A stretch of DNA of 9,499 nucleotides, taken from the NCBI GenBank assembly GCA_031800475.1, contig DAPKRQ010000341.1, positions 1 to 9,499 on the forward strand. The letters are read 5' to 3'. The notes under the pieces were generated by a model. That model did not search any database, was not told the origin of the DNA, and saw nothing but the letters and a program-made list of their open reading frames with translations. Numbering within the stretch: position 1 is the first letter of the stretch; each line of letters opens with the position of its first letter. Of the stretch, positions 9,412-9,499 are shown piece after piece. Source of the DNA: Kuafuiihalomonas phototrophica (GTDB lineage: Bacteria; Myxococcota; Kuafuiibacteriia; Kuafuiibacteriales; Kuafuiibacteriaceae). A program made the translations under genes and the position numbers.

Positions 9412-9499
9412 CCTGACGGGCTCGGCGGGGCCTGACGGGCTCGGCGGGACCTGACGGGCTCGGCGGGACCTGACGGGCTCGGCGGGACCTGACGGGCTC
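9412..9499 (+). repeat. 19-bp tandem repeat directly after prkA
   Basis: The unit is CCTGACGGGCTCGGCGGGA. There are four full copies (9412-9430, 9431-9449, 9450-9468, 9469-9487) and a 12-base partial copy cut by the window end. Copies 2-4 are identical; copy 1 ends in G instead of A. The array starts three bases after the prkA stop codon. The unit is not a multiple of three and carries TGA, so every plus-strand frame is closed within three units; the minus strand is open in all three frames. No spacers are present, so this is not CRISPR. Confidence 0.95.

Noticed and set aside
9412..9499. Repeat array as CRISPR
   Set aside because: Units are directly adjacent with no unique spacers.

Overview
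The window is GC-rich, densely packed bacterial chromosome and probably belongs to a myxobacterium or close relative (Myxococcota). The evidence for this is a Ser/Thr kinase with the HRDVSPQN catalytic loop common in that phylum, a secreted PEGA-domain protein with a TPR-like helical region, and a PrkA-type AAA+ protein. Taxonomy is inferred from protein style only. There are eight protein genes, no RNA genes, no insertion sequences, no CRISPR array, and no gene-free stretch longer than about 120 bases.

Layout. (1) Positions 1-1236, minus strand: 5' part of an exported PEGA-domain protein that runs off the left edge. (2) Across a 50-bp divergent gap, 1287-2033 (plus): an unrecognised, possibly exported 248-aa protein. 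It is followed in a likely operon by a Ser/Thr protein kinase at 2067-3755 with a C-terminal membrane anchor. (3) Convergent to the kinase, with only two bases between the stop codons, is a PP2C-type phosphatase (4522-3758, minus). It lies downstream of a sugar-nucleotide-type nucleotidyltransferase (5496-4555, minus). (4) Across a 118-bp divergent region carrying a perfect 11-bp inverted repeat are an ECF-type sigma factor (5615-6250, plus) and an MltG/YceG-like membrane protein (6238-7314) that overlaps it by 13 bases. (5) prkA follows at 7357-9408, and immediately after its stop a 19-bp tandem repeat starts and runs off the right edge.

How the genes may work together. The common theme is signalling and the cell envelope: reversible Ser/Thr phosphorylation (kinase and PP2C placed tail to tail), an alternative sigma factor, a stress-type AAA+ protein (PrkA), and several exported or envelope proteins. 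That these form one pathway is inference from proximity.

Most unusual points. The MltG-like protein keeps the family fold signature but has Gln where the catalytic Glu should be, and has lost other conserved C-terminal residues, so it looks like a pseudo-enzyme translationally coupled to a sigma factor. The nucleotidyltransferase has substitutions at both positions that normally hold metal-binding Asp. Most genes that head a transcription unit have a TAnnnT hexamer 6-10 bases before the start codon and little or no Shine-Dalgarno sequence, which suggests leaderless transcripts.
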